DNA of 64,000 bases from Aspidapion aeneum (GCA_963576565.1 OY755038.1:17120087-17184086), one strand, 5' to 3'. Shown: positions 31,297-44,575, numbered from the stretch's first letter. The notes: generated from the sequence alone by a model not told the origin. Translations and numbers: made by a program.

Positions 31297-32925
31297 ATAA
31301 TTCAAATATATCTAGGTCCTCTATTTAAACCCCGAACAGTTTTATAAAGTAGCACATTGTCTCTTAAAATGGCTTTTTATTTCAGCAATTTACAGTTGGA
31401 CAAATGGATCCAAAAGAAAAATTGAACTGTGCTGAATCCGAGTCAAAACTTTTTTTTACAAAGTGTGTACGAAAAACTAAATAGTAAATTATTTAAAATC
31501 AACCTCACCTTTAGTTCATAAAATATGAAATAGTAGCTAAATTAAATGGAAAAAAAACAATAGAACGGGTATTTTTGTAAAAATTGAATGGATCTGTCAG
31601 CGTTATTAACAATGGTGTTTAAAACTGATTTACGTAAAAAAATACAAATAGGTGTAAATATAAAGTAATTTTTTTGTTGTTTTTGAAATAATGGTTTGCT
31701 TTGTTAAAATTACAATTCAAAAACCTTTTTTATTCCCTTAAATTAAACACTGTTTAAAGCCTGCCCCGTTAAAATTTCTTTTAGCAATGGTCTTGTGGCG
31801 AAAATATTGCGAAAAGTGCTTTAATTTATGTAGTTTGAAAGGTGTTTTTGACTAAAATAAGACCAAAACATTTTTATTTGGTTTTTATTTTGCCCCGGCG
31901 CGTCCGAGTCCCCTTAAAATGCATCAGCCCCACGTCGACAGTTAAATATATATCTGTAGAGGTAATAAATATGACAAGTGTCGTCTTTGCTATTTTCAAA
32001 CTTTTTCCGTTTTTCGTTCTTTTGTACGCTTTTCTTAATAAGCCGAGTAGTTTAGAATCCAAACTTATCTAACGTAGAGTTCAATCCCAGAATTTTATTC
32101 CGATAAACGTTTTTATCCATACAAAAATTATTTTTTTTAACAGCATTAACAACTGTCAAAATATGTAAAAGCCAAGGTGCTTTTAAAAGTTAACAAAAGG
32201 TTCAATGCTGGGTGCGTTCACAAGTTAAATTACTACACTGCCAACTAATATCAATAGCTTTTGCGTATTTTTCGTAGTTTTTCTCTGAAAAAGACGCATA
32301 TGCTTTTTGAACGGTAAGTACCGTCACATTTATAACAGAGGGTATAATTTTGTGTGCGCCTTAGTCTAGGCCACAGTAAATAATTAATCGAATTGAACCC
32401 TAAAAACTAGTATAAATGTAAAGTCCAAAAAAGTTACCTACAGAATTTGAAAGGTCATTGAACCTGACTGGCCACCTGTACTCAGATCTAAATTATAGGT
32501 ACGTCACTGGGTTGCCTTAAACCATTTGATGACGCAGGTTCAGTAGTCCAGTTAAGTTCGCATTCGCATGACTTGTCAGATTCTGTAGGCAACCTGTGTA
32601 AAAGTATAGACTTTCAGTGCAGTATTGCCAGGTCAAATTTTGCACCGTCCCTAGTTTTAATTTCAAAAAGCCCTATACCTACGTTATTTGTATACCGCAA
32701 GTGCCAAGCATTGCATCCTGCATTCTGCAAATAAAATAAAAATGCAAAATACATTAATTTAAAAATACATTTTTGACATTTTTTGGTAGCTAAATTATTA
32801 TGGGTAGTTATGTTTTTTTGGGTATACATTTTATGCTTAATTTGCTAATCAAGACTTGATTAATATTAAAGCTAAAACAATCTTCATTTTTTATCAGTGT
32901 TTTGGTATGTAGGATGTTAGACCAG
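31297..32925. other. Intergenic stretch, nothing recognised
   Basis: No exon, tandem array or inverted element stands out. Short frames on both strands near 31850-32070 are antisense pairs of each other and have no recognisable domain. Confidence 0.4.
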
Positions 32926-32932
32926 GGCTATC

Positions 32933-33534
32933 AAAACGGACGGGCCACGATCCTCCACTTTGTTGACGTCACATCCGGGGCTGATTTTTTTTTTGATGGC
33001 CACGTTACGACACAGCTGATTGTCATTAAAATATTGAAGTTAGAATGACGGTTCATGAATATTCGAGTTTTTTTTAAATAAAGCCGGTTTTGAGATTGTT
33101 TTTACTATATTCTTTTAGAACAATTTTTTTGAAATCTATAGTAATCCTTAATTTTCCAGAGCCGCTTCATTAGCTCACACAAAAATTAAGTTTAAAGCAG
33201 AAGCGAATGTGACAATCACAGATGACAAAGTCAAATACATGTCAAATATAACAGTTGGCATGTGGTACATGGCGGGTAATTTGAATTCAAAATAAAGAAT
33301 GCTAAATCTTGAAGATTTTAACCTTTTAATCATGTTGCTTCCTTACAAAACTTTGGTGGAATATCGGGACGGTGTCTGAGATTATTTCACTGAAATTTCG
33401 CGGAAATCTGTAGTGCCATTTTGAAAATACCATAAAAAAACGTCGGACCTCCCATAAGACCCAATGTAAAATTCAGCCCCCGGAGAACAGCTGATTTTTT
33501 CAGGGTCGTGGCCTCTATTTTTGTGTTGGCCTTG
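32933..33534 (+). mobile_element. MITE family M1, copy 2
   Basis: 602 bp, the same ends as copy 1, and the perfect 7-bp target duplication GTTAGAC (32926-32932 and 33535-33541). Confidence 0.87.
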
Positions 33535-34683
33535 GTTAGACAAAGTTTCTATTGAAAGCTTGTTGCTTATTTTGGTTTTGTTTAAGTTAATGGTTGAAAA
33601 AACTCTTTCAAAGGTGGCACTTGAAAGTGGCTAACTCACGATATCAAATATAAAATTACAGCGTGTGGACAACATAAAAGATTCATCAGCATATTTTATT
33701 CTTGTCCAAAAATCTTAAACATTAATATTGTCTTAATTTTATTTCTCAAAATTCATTAATGAAATAATAAAAAATATATTTGATATTTAATTAGAAAAAA
33801 AATTGGTAAATTTTCCCTAGATTTTGCAACAAAATCCCTTTATCCCTGCCGTACATCGAAAATCCCTAGATTCGGGATAAATCCCTAGACCTGGCAACAC
33901 TGCTTAAATCTAGCCTTATTTGTTGAAATTAATTATGCTCAGACATGCGTCCGGACCTAAGTATGGCGGACGCATGCATTGGTAATTTTTTTGCGGGTAT
34001 TACTTCTACAGATATATTTAGTACCTACGTGGTCAACCCCAATATAAACCTTTATCTATAAACCCAAATGTTAGCCGGCGAGAATGATGGTGGTTATATT
34101 ATAGTGGAATTTATATATACACTTTTTCGTTTTCCGGAACAAATATCGCACCTCAGACCGAAAATGACACATATCAACATTTAGATATTTTTACTTTTAG
34201 TGACAAAATTAGACACCCTCTATCACTTATCCTACCTAGTTATAATGCTTACATAAATTTGATGTTTGAATCAAGAAATTTATATAATAAGAACTTAAAA
34301 TAACCATCAGTTCCACCATATATACCGAAATTATTTGAGTTTTCTTTTGTTTACCTAAAATTTAATTTTTTTGAGTTGTGTCAATTTCGTTCTGAGGGTC
34401 ATATTCTTCTCTAGTAAATCGGGTGCTTCAAATTTTTGTTGAGCTCATCGCTGATAGCTGTTATAATCATATACATAATATTCCAATACCCACGGTAACT
34501 GCCCATTCATGTTGCAAACATGAGAGCCTTGGGGTCTTTAAGCAAAAAAGTCCTGATTGGTTGCTTTCAAAGACATATGCATATTATTTCCATATAGCAC
34601 GTATTATTGCAATACCTACGGTACCTTACGATGCAGAATGCAAACATATTTGAAATAGCAATATCAATGGGTATAAGTTCATC

Positions 34684-35293
34684 CAGGGCTATCAAAATGG
34701 ACGGGCCACGATCCTCCACTTTGTTGACGTCACATCCGGGGCTGATTTTTTTTTGATGGTTACGTTACGACACAGCTGATTGTCTTTAAAATATTGAAGT
34801 TGGAATGACGGTTCATGGATATTTGATTTTTTTTTAAATAAAGCCGTTTTTGAGATTGTTTTTACTTTATTCTGGCAGAACAATTTTTTTAAAATGTATA
34901 GTAAGCCCTAATTTTTCATAGCCGCTTCATTAGCTCACACAAAAATTAAGTTTAAAGCAGAAGCGAATGTGACAATCACATATGACAAAGTCAAATACAT
35001 GTCAAATATAACAGTTGGCATTTGGTACATGGCGGGTAATTTGAATTCAAAATAAGGAATGCTAAATCTTGAAGATTTTAACATTTTAATCATGTTGCTT
35101 CCTTAAAAACCTTTGGTGGAATATCGGGATGGTGTCTGAGAATATTTCACTGAAATTTTGCGGAAATCTGTAGTGCCATTTTGAAAATATCATAAAAAAC
35201 ATCTGACCTCCCATAAGACCCAATGTAAAATTCAGCCCCGGGAGAACAGCTGATTTTTTCAGGGTCGTGGCCTCTATTTTTGTGTTGGCCTTG
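34684..35293 (+). mobile_element. MITE family M1, copy 3
   Basis: 610 bp with the perfect 7-bp duplication GTTCATC (34677-34683 and 35294-35300). Only 49 bp separate it from copy 4, which lies in the opposite orientation. Confidence 0.88.
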
Positions 35294-35342
35294 GTTCATC
35301 CTTTTTGCGGTCCTTAAGATAAAATGTCCTGATTGGTTATAC

Positions 35343-35952
35343 CAAGGCCAACACAAAAATAGAGGCCACGACCCTGAAAAAATCAGCTGTTCTCCCGGTG
35401 CTGAATTTTACATTGAGTCTTATGGGAGGTCAGACGTTTTTTATGATATTTTCAAAATGGCACTACAGATTTCCGCAAAATTTCAGTGAAATATTCTCAG
35501 ACACCATTCCGATATTCCACCAAAGGTTTGTAAGGAAGCAACATGATTAAAAGGTTAAAATCTTCAAGATTTAGCATTCCTTATTTTAAATTCAAATTAC
35601 CCGCCATGTACCACATGCCAACTGTTATATTTGACATGTATTTGACTTTGTCATCTGTGATTGTCACATTCGCTTCTGCTTTAAACTTAATTTTTGTGTG
35701 AGCTAATGAAGCGGCTATGAAAAATTAGGGATTACCATTCATTTTAAAAAAGTTGTTCTGCCAGAATAAAGTAAAAACAATCTCAAAAACGGCTTTATTT
35801 AAAAAAAAATTAAATATTCATGAACCGTCATTCCAACTTCAATATTTTAAAGACAATCAGCTGTGTCGTAACGTGACCATCAAAAGAAAATCAGCCCCGG
35901 ATGTGACGTCAACAAAGTGGAGGATCGTGGCCCGTCCATTTTGATAGCCCTG
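35343..35952 (-). mobile_element. MITE family M1, copy 4 (inverted)
   Basis: 610 bp in reverse orientation with its own perfect 7-bp duplication GTTATAC (35336-35342 and 35953-35959). It is therefore an independent insertion and not an inversion of copy 3. Confidence 0.88.
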
Positions 35953-36553
35953 GTTATACTTTTACGCATGCATATTATTTTGTTCTTGTATTCGTTGCGT
36001 CAAATCATCGGCGTATAGTTGACAAAAACTCTATGTAAATTTGGTATCTGTGCATTTTTCGTACCTTTATTTCTGAATGTTTGCATGAAACGCCAACAAT
36101 TGTGTAAATAGGTAACAGGCAGTATTGGAATATTACGTATATGGTTATAATCATATGTTCCATTGACCGATCGGCAATAATCAAATTTCAGATACATTTA
36201 AGAACTTGCCCGCCTCTTAAGGAAATTCGTTACTCAATTAAGTTAGGAGATCATGAGAATTTAGTGAATTTTAATAAAGCAACCATTTTTTCAAAAACAT
36301 GGACTGACGTCAAGGCTAGCTAGTGATTTATTTGGTATAATTTAGTTATAATAACTTATAGGCACGATTCCATGTCATTTTTGACATTTTATTCAAGCAC
36401 GTTGAGGTTTAAGTCTAGGTACAGTTTTTTGCAAAATGTGAGAGGTCCTAGTCCACTATAGTCAAATTTATACCCTTTTGTAATGACGTCATTACGGTAG
36501 CCAAAACCGTAAGTATCGTCTATCTTATTTATTTTCTAATAACATATAATACA

Positions 36554-36892
36554 CAGGGTGTAACAGATAAAAATAATTACAAGGGGATTTAGGAGTGTTT
36601 TTCTTAAAAATAGTAGGTCTAGAAAAAATTTGTTATTCAAAAATATTTTTTTAAAATTAAATGTCATTACAAGATGGCGACGAAATTTTAATTTATTGCA
36701 AAGAAAAACTATTTTTAGTAGTTACTCGATATTTTGAAAACCCCACAAAAAATTGTACAAAATTATGAAAAGTATCTGTTTCTTGGTTCTTATCAACTTT
36801 TAAATTAGGTACCTACCTAAGTTTTTTCAATATCTTTATCCAAGAAACGAATCTACAGTTTTTCTCTTTATTGTTAGTTTCCGGACACCCTG
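36554..36892. mobile_element. CAGGGTGT-type MITE
   Basis: Starts CAGGGTGTAACAGATAA and ends CCGGACACCCTG followed by TA. Only the outer 8-12 bases are clearly inverted. Tc1/mariner-like by its ends. Confidence 0.5.
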
Positions 36893-37482
36893 TAAATATC
36901 TGTTAATTTTAAGAATTTTTTATTTAAATTATTATATTCCTGCTAATTTTATCAAATTACGATACTGCAAAAAACTGTATAAAAATAGAGGGTTTTTCAT
37001 TATTTCCCTCCCTGCATGTCAATTTTAAGATAATTTATTAATTTCTTTATTTATTAAATAAAAATTACAATATTAAAACAAACTTATTATTTTGGTCGAT
37101 CAGGAAATAATCTTAGCAAATAATAAATTATTCGTGCTTCTGGAAAAAATTTTTAAAACACGTTTCCAAGCAATTTCTCAACTGTCAACTCGTTTTTCCA
37201 AAATTTTCCGGAAACATTTAATTAGAAGCACTTATAATATTACCCTCAAAAAAAATTCAAAAATGACGGACGCGTGCCTTATTTAAACTATTAATTGAAT
37301 GTTTTCGTCGTTTTTGTTGTAAATAAATAAGTAATTTATATTAAAACATTGTAGGTATCAAAAATTAGAACTCATCGATTTCTTCTTATTTTTCATTTTG
37401 TAAATATATTTTTTTAACTTTTTTATAGTTGTTGAGAAACTAAGGAATCTGTCAAACAATAAAATCTAGTGAACATTTTCAG

Positions 37483-37664
37483 TGGTTTGTTTAGCTTGTT
37501 TATTTTCTACTGACGCTTTTACCGGCTCACTATACCCTGAGCTCACAGGAGAAATGGAACAATCTGCTAACTTCAAGGTAACGCCAAAAACGGATGAGAA
37601 CCTCGAACAAATTGATTCTTTTTCTCTGCCGTCGGCAACGCTCGTCGTAAAGCCGCGAAAGTGA
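37483..37664 (+). other. Candidate terminal exon of an unidentified gene
   Basis: After an acceptor-like ACATTTTCAG the sequence stays open for 60 codons and ends in TGA. The peptide (FTGSLYPELTGEMEQSANFK and onward) has normal protein composition, unlike its AT-rich surroundings. The 3' end overlaps the left end of an inverted-repeat element (about 37649-37911). No upstream exon was found; it could be a captured exon inside a mobile element. Confidence 0.22.
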
Positions 37665-37911
37665 GCCGTTACAGTAACTGATACTGTATCAATATTCGCT
37701 AGCAGGTACGCTCGTTCACGTGCTTGCTAATCTAGTGTGTCTCACGTCCACATTAGCAAATATGGATTACTGTATCGGCTAGCTTACAGAGTCCGCGGGC
37801 TTATTAGTATGCGGCTTAACGAGTCCACACTAGCGAGTATTGATACAGTATCAGTTGCTCTAACGGGTCGTTAACAGGGTGCTCTAGGTAGTGAGTACGC
37901 GGCTTAAGCAA
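37649..37911. mobile_element. Foldback element with CTGATACTGTATCAATA arms
   Basis: 37679-37703 and 37834-37858 are reverse complements with one or two mismatches. Weaker matches continue outwards to TAAAGCCGCG and CGCGGCTTA. GC content is higher than in the neighbours. The candidate exon at 37483-37664 ends inside it. Confidence 0.65.
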
Positions 37912-38566
37912 AAAGGCAATGGCTAAATGGCATTTCTGAGGAAAAAAAGTTGATCATTGAGCTTATTTTCGGACTAAAAGTTTGTATAAACTATACACTA
38001 TCAGGCAAAAATAGAGCAACTCTCTAAAATTGTATGTTCTTTACCTGTCAAAGAACATGTAGGGCATTTACATGAGCGCACCCAGGGGGGGTGTTTCTCG
38101 GGGCCTGTCCCCCCTTCAAGCTTAATATTTTTTTAGATATTTTGCACATATTTCACGAATAAAAAGATAAAATAGCATAAAATACGACTATATATGGCCT
38201 TGCCTTCCCCCCCTCAAGACATATTTGTGGGTGCGCCAGTGGAATTTAACAACTTCAGTCCAGTTCCCGTGTTTTGGTGATTGAAATCATGTTCTTTCTT
38301 TCTGTCACGTTAAAACAAAGCTAAATACAAAAGATACGTAAAAATTATGTAGTCTTAAAAATTTCACAATTTAACAAAGGGTAGTTTACATATAAATTTT
38401 TAAAATTATCCAAAATGCTCAGTTTTAACAAAAATCTAGTATTGTTTTTTAGCAATTATAAAATTTCATATCTAGATACATTTGTATCTGAAATAAATAA
38501 GAATTATTCTTCTCGAAAAATCGGCTAGAATTTTTTTGTTTAGATAAAAAAGAGTACGAGCTTGAT

Positions 38567-39136
38567 CAGGGCTATCAAAACATACGGGCCACGATTCTCC
38601 ACTTTGTTGACGTCACATCCGGGGCTGATTTTTTTTTTGATGGCCACGTTACGACACAGCTGATTGTCTTTAAAATATTGAAGTTGGAATGACGGTTCAT
38701 GAATATTTGATTTTTTTAAAAATAAAGCCGTTTTTGAGATTGTTTTTACTTTATACTGGCAGAACAATTTCTTTTAAATGTATAGTAATCCTTAATTTTT
38801 CATAGCCGCTTCATTAGCTCACACAAAATTTAAAGTCAAATACATGTCAAAAATAAAAGTTGGCATGTGGTACATGGCGGGTAATTTGAATTCAAAATAA
38901 GGAATGCCAATTCTTGAAGATTTTAACCTTTTAATCATGTTGCTTCCTTACAAACCTTTGGTGAAATATCGGGATGGTGTCTGAGAATATTTCACTGAAA
39001 TTTTGCGGAAATCTGTAGTGCCATTTTGAAAATATCATAACAAAACTTCTGACCTCCCATGTAAAATGTAAAATTCAGCCCCGGGAGAACAGCTGATTTT
39101 TTCAGGGTCGTGGCCTCTATTTTTGTGTTTGCCTTG
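38567..39136 (+). mobile_element. MITE family M1, copy 5
   Basis: 570 bp, with an internal deletion of about 40 bp relative to the other copies (in the region near 38830). It is flanked by the perfect 7-bp duplication GCTTGAT (38560-38566 and 39137-39143). Confidence 0.86.
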
Positions 39137-40392
39137 GCTTGATACTCAAGGCAAAAAACAGAAAATCCTTTGTTTTCGGTCAAGAAGTATTTTATATTAC
39201 TTTTTAGCAAAACGCTGAATCTGAATATCTCGGTCAAGTTTCATTTAATTGTCTCCAAAACTAAAGTTTTTTGGGGAGAACAAAATTCTATTTCCAACAA
39301 TGTCGATAAGTTTAGGAGAAGAAAGTAGCCCTTCAGTGGCGTCCATTAATTGCGATTATTTGGAAAAACATGAAGATTTCCTTTCTATTTCCTTATTTAA
39401 AAAAAAATATATAATTTATTATGAGTATTGTAAAATTATAGGTTTTATAAAATTTTCAGGGGAGTGGGCTTCGGGGGCCGACCGTCACACCTGACTGCAC
39501 ACCAAGTAGTATAAGTAGTAGCCTAGAGACTAGATTGTTTAGTTTACACTTGATAACGGTTAAAGATACTTACTAACCGAAACGTCGTGTTTTTAAAATA
39601 AATAAAGACAATGGAAGTCCAAAATTTTATTTCTACACAATCATTGTCTACGAGTTTCAAACAAAAAATACATATATAACTTTTACGCCTCATTCCACAT
39701 TTGGGCTCAAAATTACACCGAAAAACTACATGATTTTGTGGTGAAAATTGCCAAAAAACTAAAACTGAGAACTCTGGAATAAAGGTTTAATAGTTGGTAC
39801 AAAAAAAAAATCAGTTTCCAACAGTGACGTATTTAGAAAACAGGTTTGATGGAGGGGCAAGTTTTTACTGTTTAGCTTCAAATGAACTTTTGTAATTATT
39901 ATTGTAGTGAGTGATTCTAAGGTCTTGAGGGGCGGTCCCCCTAAATCAACCGGCGGCGCACTGCAAAAAATATTTAGGGGCATGATAAATTTCAACAGAC
40001 CGTAACTTTTAGTCCTAAAATAAGTCAAGGAGTCACTTCGTTTTTACATTTATATTTAGACACAACCTGTAATAATGCAAATTGGTTTTTACAAACAATT
40101 ATACAGTAATTTTGGTTTAAAAATTTAATTTGTGGGTGTTAAATGTTAGCTATAAAAATTCTTGCTCAGGAACTATGGTGTTTAAAATTAACAAATTTGA
40201 AATTTTTTGTTGGAGAAAAAAGATTGTTAAAAAACAAAAATGCTTCTAATAGTTCACAGCATACCGGTCTTTTTTGTCAATTTTCGTAAATAACCTTATT
40301 TTGCCAAACACCCAATTTTTTATCTACGAATGTTCTTAAAAGTTCTAACACAGTGCGCAGAAATATTTCAAGCATCGGACTGACTAAACCAA

Positions 40393-41358
40393 CCCACATA
40401 GCACAAAAATCACATCAACGTTAAATTAACGTGAACAAGAATAACAAAGTTTTTTTTACTTGAAAACAACTTCATACCATATGTAATATTTATTTTGTTA
40501 AATCTACATGGTTAAAAATAACTTAAAAACAAGGAGAAATCAAGCTATAAAAATGTACTTTTTGCTGAAGTTTCTGGGGCTGTGTATATAACGTGTTTTT
40601 TACCCTCGTTATTTTCATGTACCAAATTCACACTTGAAAAGTCCTTCTAAAACGCCACTAGTTTAAGACTTCTAAAACCTACTAATTTCTGCGTCTTTTT
40701 TGGTCACGTTTTTTTAATAACATTTTTTTAACTTAAAGAGACGCGAAAGGAAGTTATAAAAGTTCACTAGTTTAAGACTACAACACTTCAAGACAATTTT
40801 AAAGATGGTGCTCAAGGCAAGACAAAATATCTATTTATCTATCTATATACATTATGTTTTTTTTTAAAGCTAAACAAGATTTTTTAACAGTAAACACTTT
40901 CACAGAATATTAATGTCTCTTTATCAGGTTAATAATAGATGCGTCGTGATCGTGAAGGATCAGGGATCAGTTCCTTTACAGGTTTTTGGAGTTTAGAGGC
41001 CAAAGCACTGCCGGATAGATTTCTTCAAAGTGAAAAATCCCGACAATAGGTGGCGCTGCTGCTAGTAAAATCTCAAAAATATTCGGTAGAAAAGCCATGC
41101 AAGTCGCGTTTTAAAATTCGTGTAGAAAAGGCGTGAATCTAATGTGATTTTAACGTTGATAAAAATCCCTTGAAAATAACGTAAAAACATTGCTGTTTTA
41201 ATTTGATAATGGCGTTATTACAACGCAGTTTTTAGCAATGTTATTTTTTATAACGTTAATGAATGACCTATTAAGCTTGTTTTCATATATGAAATAAAAG
41301 TTTTTTTCTAGCAGCTTTTAAAATCAACGTTTTTTTTCTCACGGCTTTTTTACACACT
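40393..41358 (+). mobile_element. 1-kb element with CCCACATAGCACAAA end, copy 1 (right end lost)
   Basis: Collinear with the reverse strand of 48834-49849 for about 960 bp (GGATCAGTTCCTTTACAGG, TTCGGTAGAAAAG, AACGTTGATAAAAATC). The right terminus seen in copy 2 is missing here. No transposase frame. Confidence 0.75.
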
Positions 41359-41915
41359 GTTGCTATTTACTTTCAAACACATTTTTTAAGCCACAGAAAA
41401 AAAATTTGCCGGCCACTCTGTTAGGAATGACTTTAAAGAAAGAAGGTAGGCATCTTAGCAAAATGAAGCGATGTACAAAAATTAGCTTGTTACTCATCAC
41501 TTAAAAAATAGACCGGTGTACTTTGGACTATAGATATTCTAAAAAAAAAATTCGGTTTAATATAATGTGCATTTATTGATATTTTGATTAAATGTTATTT
41601 TACAGTGGATCGCGGAATTTTGTACAAGAGCATTAGTTTAAAAACCATTAGTTCGAAAGATAATAATTATTAAAAACCATTGATTTGAAAAGTAATTGGT
41701 TAGAAAATCAATTCCGAATCAACCGTTTTGAACTAATTATCTTACCAACGATTTTCAAAAATTTTTTGAACCAATTCTTTTTTAGAATGAAATACCTTTC
41801 AAATCAATTACCGTTCGAATCAAATACGTAAGAGCATAAATATGGGGCATATCCATGCATTCTCACACGCGATGCTTGAAGTTAGGACCCCCCATTTAAT
41901 TCCTAATGTTCCCTT

Positions 41916-42107
41916 CCCACATAGCACAAATCAAAACAACGTTAAAAACACACCTTTTTAAGTTTAATAGGTCGTTTTTTAACGTTATTTTCAAAACCAC
42001 GTTATTTCGGTGTGATTTTAACGTGGTTTTAAAAATAACGTTAAAAAGCGACCTATTAAACTTAAAAAAGTATGTGTTTTTAACGTTGTTTTGATTTGTG
42101 CTGTGGG
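41916..42107. mobile_element. 192-bp palindromic MITE with CCCACATAGCACAAATC ends
   Basis: Nearly a full palindrome (CCCACATAGCACAAATCA ... TGATTTGTGCTGTGGG), including AAGTTTAATAGGTCG in the left arm and CGACCTATTAAACTT in the right. It shares its terminal sequence with the 1-kb family and is probably its short derivative. Confidence 0.75.
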
Positions 42108-42402
42108 TTTTCGGGTAGACAGGATTTCGATTACTGCGCATGCGTCAGTTTTGGTGGTTTTGGAACATACTCCGTTACGTCACTACATTATTTAAAAATT
42201 ATTGTCAAAAATTTAGGGTCTATTGTTTTTTCCTAAAAACTAATTAACTGGGTGAGAATTTATCAAATTGTGGATTAAAATTGTAGTTTTTCTAAAATTA
42301 ATTGTGCAGATTTATTTTGGACACCATGAAGAGTGTTTAATGGCATCTATAAACCACTCTTAACTTTAATAACAAATTATAAAGAAAACTACAAGTACTT
42401 AC

Positions 42403-42437
42403 CTATGGGATGGCACTCCCTTACTTCCCCCGGACAT
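42403..42437 (-). other. Candidate first coding exon of an unidentified gene
   Basis: On the - strand an ATG at 42437 opens 11 codons (MSGGSKGVPSH) and ends at a good donor, CATAG|GTAAGT. Upstream (42540-42560) and downstream (42130-42145) are GCATGCGCAC and TGCGCATGCG sequences that look like NRF-1 sites, common in housekeeping promoters. I could not find a matching second exon, and I do not recognise the peptide. Confidence 0.28.
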
Positions 42438-43146
42438 TTTTCCACAAAAATTTTACATGACAAACGCAAATCACCGCAAATTGTAAACAAACAACAAATC
42501 TCGCGTCCATCCACACAGCAGCTGTGTGTGTCTACGTGACAAAACACACGCATGCGCACTTAAACTTTCCGTCTGCGAGTTTAAATTTGCCATTGTTTCC
42601 AAAGCAAGCTATGAGTGCTTCACTTTTCGATTTTTTGAACATGTATTTATGCTCTAAGATATTTGGTTCGAAAAAATAAATGGTTTTTGAACCAAATTTT
42701 GCGACCTCTTTAAAGCAATGCATACAAGATATCAAAAAAGTTGTAGGGTTTTCAAATGTCTACTCATCAGCAGTAATCATTTAATTTATATAAGGTTGTG
42801 CATAAAATATAGTGGCACAACAAAATTGCATTTTTTTTAAATTTCAGATATTCTTTTAATGCTAAGCAAAATTGTTTAAACATTGTATCTGAATATAACC
42901 GTTTCCGAGTTATTAAGTTCTGAAATTAATGTAATTACATAAAAAAATCGTCCTTATTAATAATTGTTACAGAGTTGTTAATGAAACGACGAATTCCTTA
43001 TGGAAATACATTGTTCTTAAAATCCGACAACTCGGAAACTGTTGAACTTATGTATATTTGCGTTGCCGTTATTAGGGGTTAATGTGGGTGATAGAAAAAT
43101 ACTGTTGCATAATTGTGTCCATATTATCTTTTGGAATATGTCAGAT

Positions 43147-43746
43147 TAGGGCTATCAAAACGGACGGGCCACGATCCTCCACTTTCTTGACGTCACATCC
43201 GGGACTGATTTTTTTTTGATGGTCACGTTACGACACAGCTGATTGTCTTTAAAAAATTGAAGTTGGAATGACGGTTCATAAATATTTGATTTTTTTAAAA
43301 ATAAAGTCATTTTTGAGATTGTTTTTACTTTATTCTGGCAGAACAATTTTTTTTAAATGTATAGTAATCCTTAATTTTTCATAGCCGCTTCATTAGCTCA
43401 CACAAAAATTAAATTTAAAGCAGAAGGAAATGTGACAATCACAGATGACAAAGTCAAATATAATAGTTGGCATGTGGTACATGGCGGGTAATTTGAATTC
43501 AAAATAAGGAATGCTAAATCTTGAAGATTTTAACCTTTTAATCATGTTGCTTCCTTACAAACCTTTGGTGTAATATCGGGATGGTGTCTGAGAATATTTC
43601 ACTGAAATTTTGCGGAAATCTGTAGTGCCATTTTGAAAATACCATAAAAAAACCTCTGACCTCCCATAAGACCCAATGTAAAATTCAGCCCCGGGAGAAC
43701 AGCTGATTTTTTCAGGGTCGTGGCCTCTATTTTTGTGTTGGCCTTG
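43147..43746 (+). mobile_element. MITE family M1, copy 6
   Basis: 600 bp. The first base is T in place of C (TAGGGCTATC), and the copy is flanked by the perfect 7-bp duplication GTCAGAT (43140-43146 and 43747-43753). Confidence 0.86.
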
Positions 43747-44575
43747 GTCAGATATCATTCCTTTTGACAAATTTTGACAGCAACTTTCTTAATGAAAGGG
43801 AACAACCTGTATATTATTTGTCAGAACTACAAATATGTTTGACCTGATTTCAAAAATTTATATGTAGGTTGTTGACATTTGAATAGGGCCTTTTTGAGTT
43901 ACATTACTGTTAAAGTAATCGTAATCGACTGGGCCCTGGGTTCCATACTACAATTTCAAATTTGTAACTTAAATCACTCAAAAACGGCTTAGAACAAACC
44001 AAGTATGATTCTGTCCGCCATCTTAACGTTTAACATGGCGATAAACTTTGATCTTGATCTTTAAACAGCAATCAATTCTAACTGGAATGTTTTTTATTTG
44101 ATTAAAATCGGTTCAGTAATAATGAATTTATAAGGAAATAAATGCAGACATGATTGGCAAAGGTAATCGTATAATATGCAAAACAAAGGTTGAAACAAAA
44201 TTTTTTTTTAGAACTTCTAAACCGATTATGCTGATTCATACTTGTGCGTGGCAAGAATGCAGCTTTTTTACTAATTTAAAAAAATAATTAAAACATGTTT
44301 GCAACACAAGAATAAACGAGAAACTTTGAAGAATACATTTTAATTTCGTCCGCCATCTTGGATTTTAAGATTGCGGATAAAAAATATATTTCGTCAAAAC
44401 TATGATTAATTCTCTGCGAAGTGCAGTTTGTCTAATTAAAATCGATTATATAGTTCAAAAGTTATAGTGAAAAAAAAATTGTTCGTTTTTTTTTGGCCCG
44501 CTCGGTATATTTAAAGTTTTTTATCACGTATATTTAGCCCTAACAGAGGCCACGCAAATATAACCACTGACTGTA

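Larger units (their letters stand above)
34440..36170. repeat. Old inverted-repeat element hosting two M1 MITEs
   Basis: ATAATCATATACATAATA with ATTCCAATAC (about 34463-34491) is matched in reverse at about 36124-36152 (GTATTGGAATATTACGTATATGG). Between them, GTCCTGATTGGTT also recurs (34549 and 35327). M1 copies 3 and 4 were inserted later. Confidence 0.55.

Noticed and set aside
34684..35952. One long palindromic element instead of two MITEs
   Set aside because: Each half has its own, different 7-bp target duplication, so they are two insertions.
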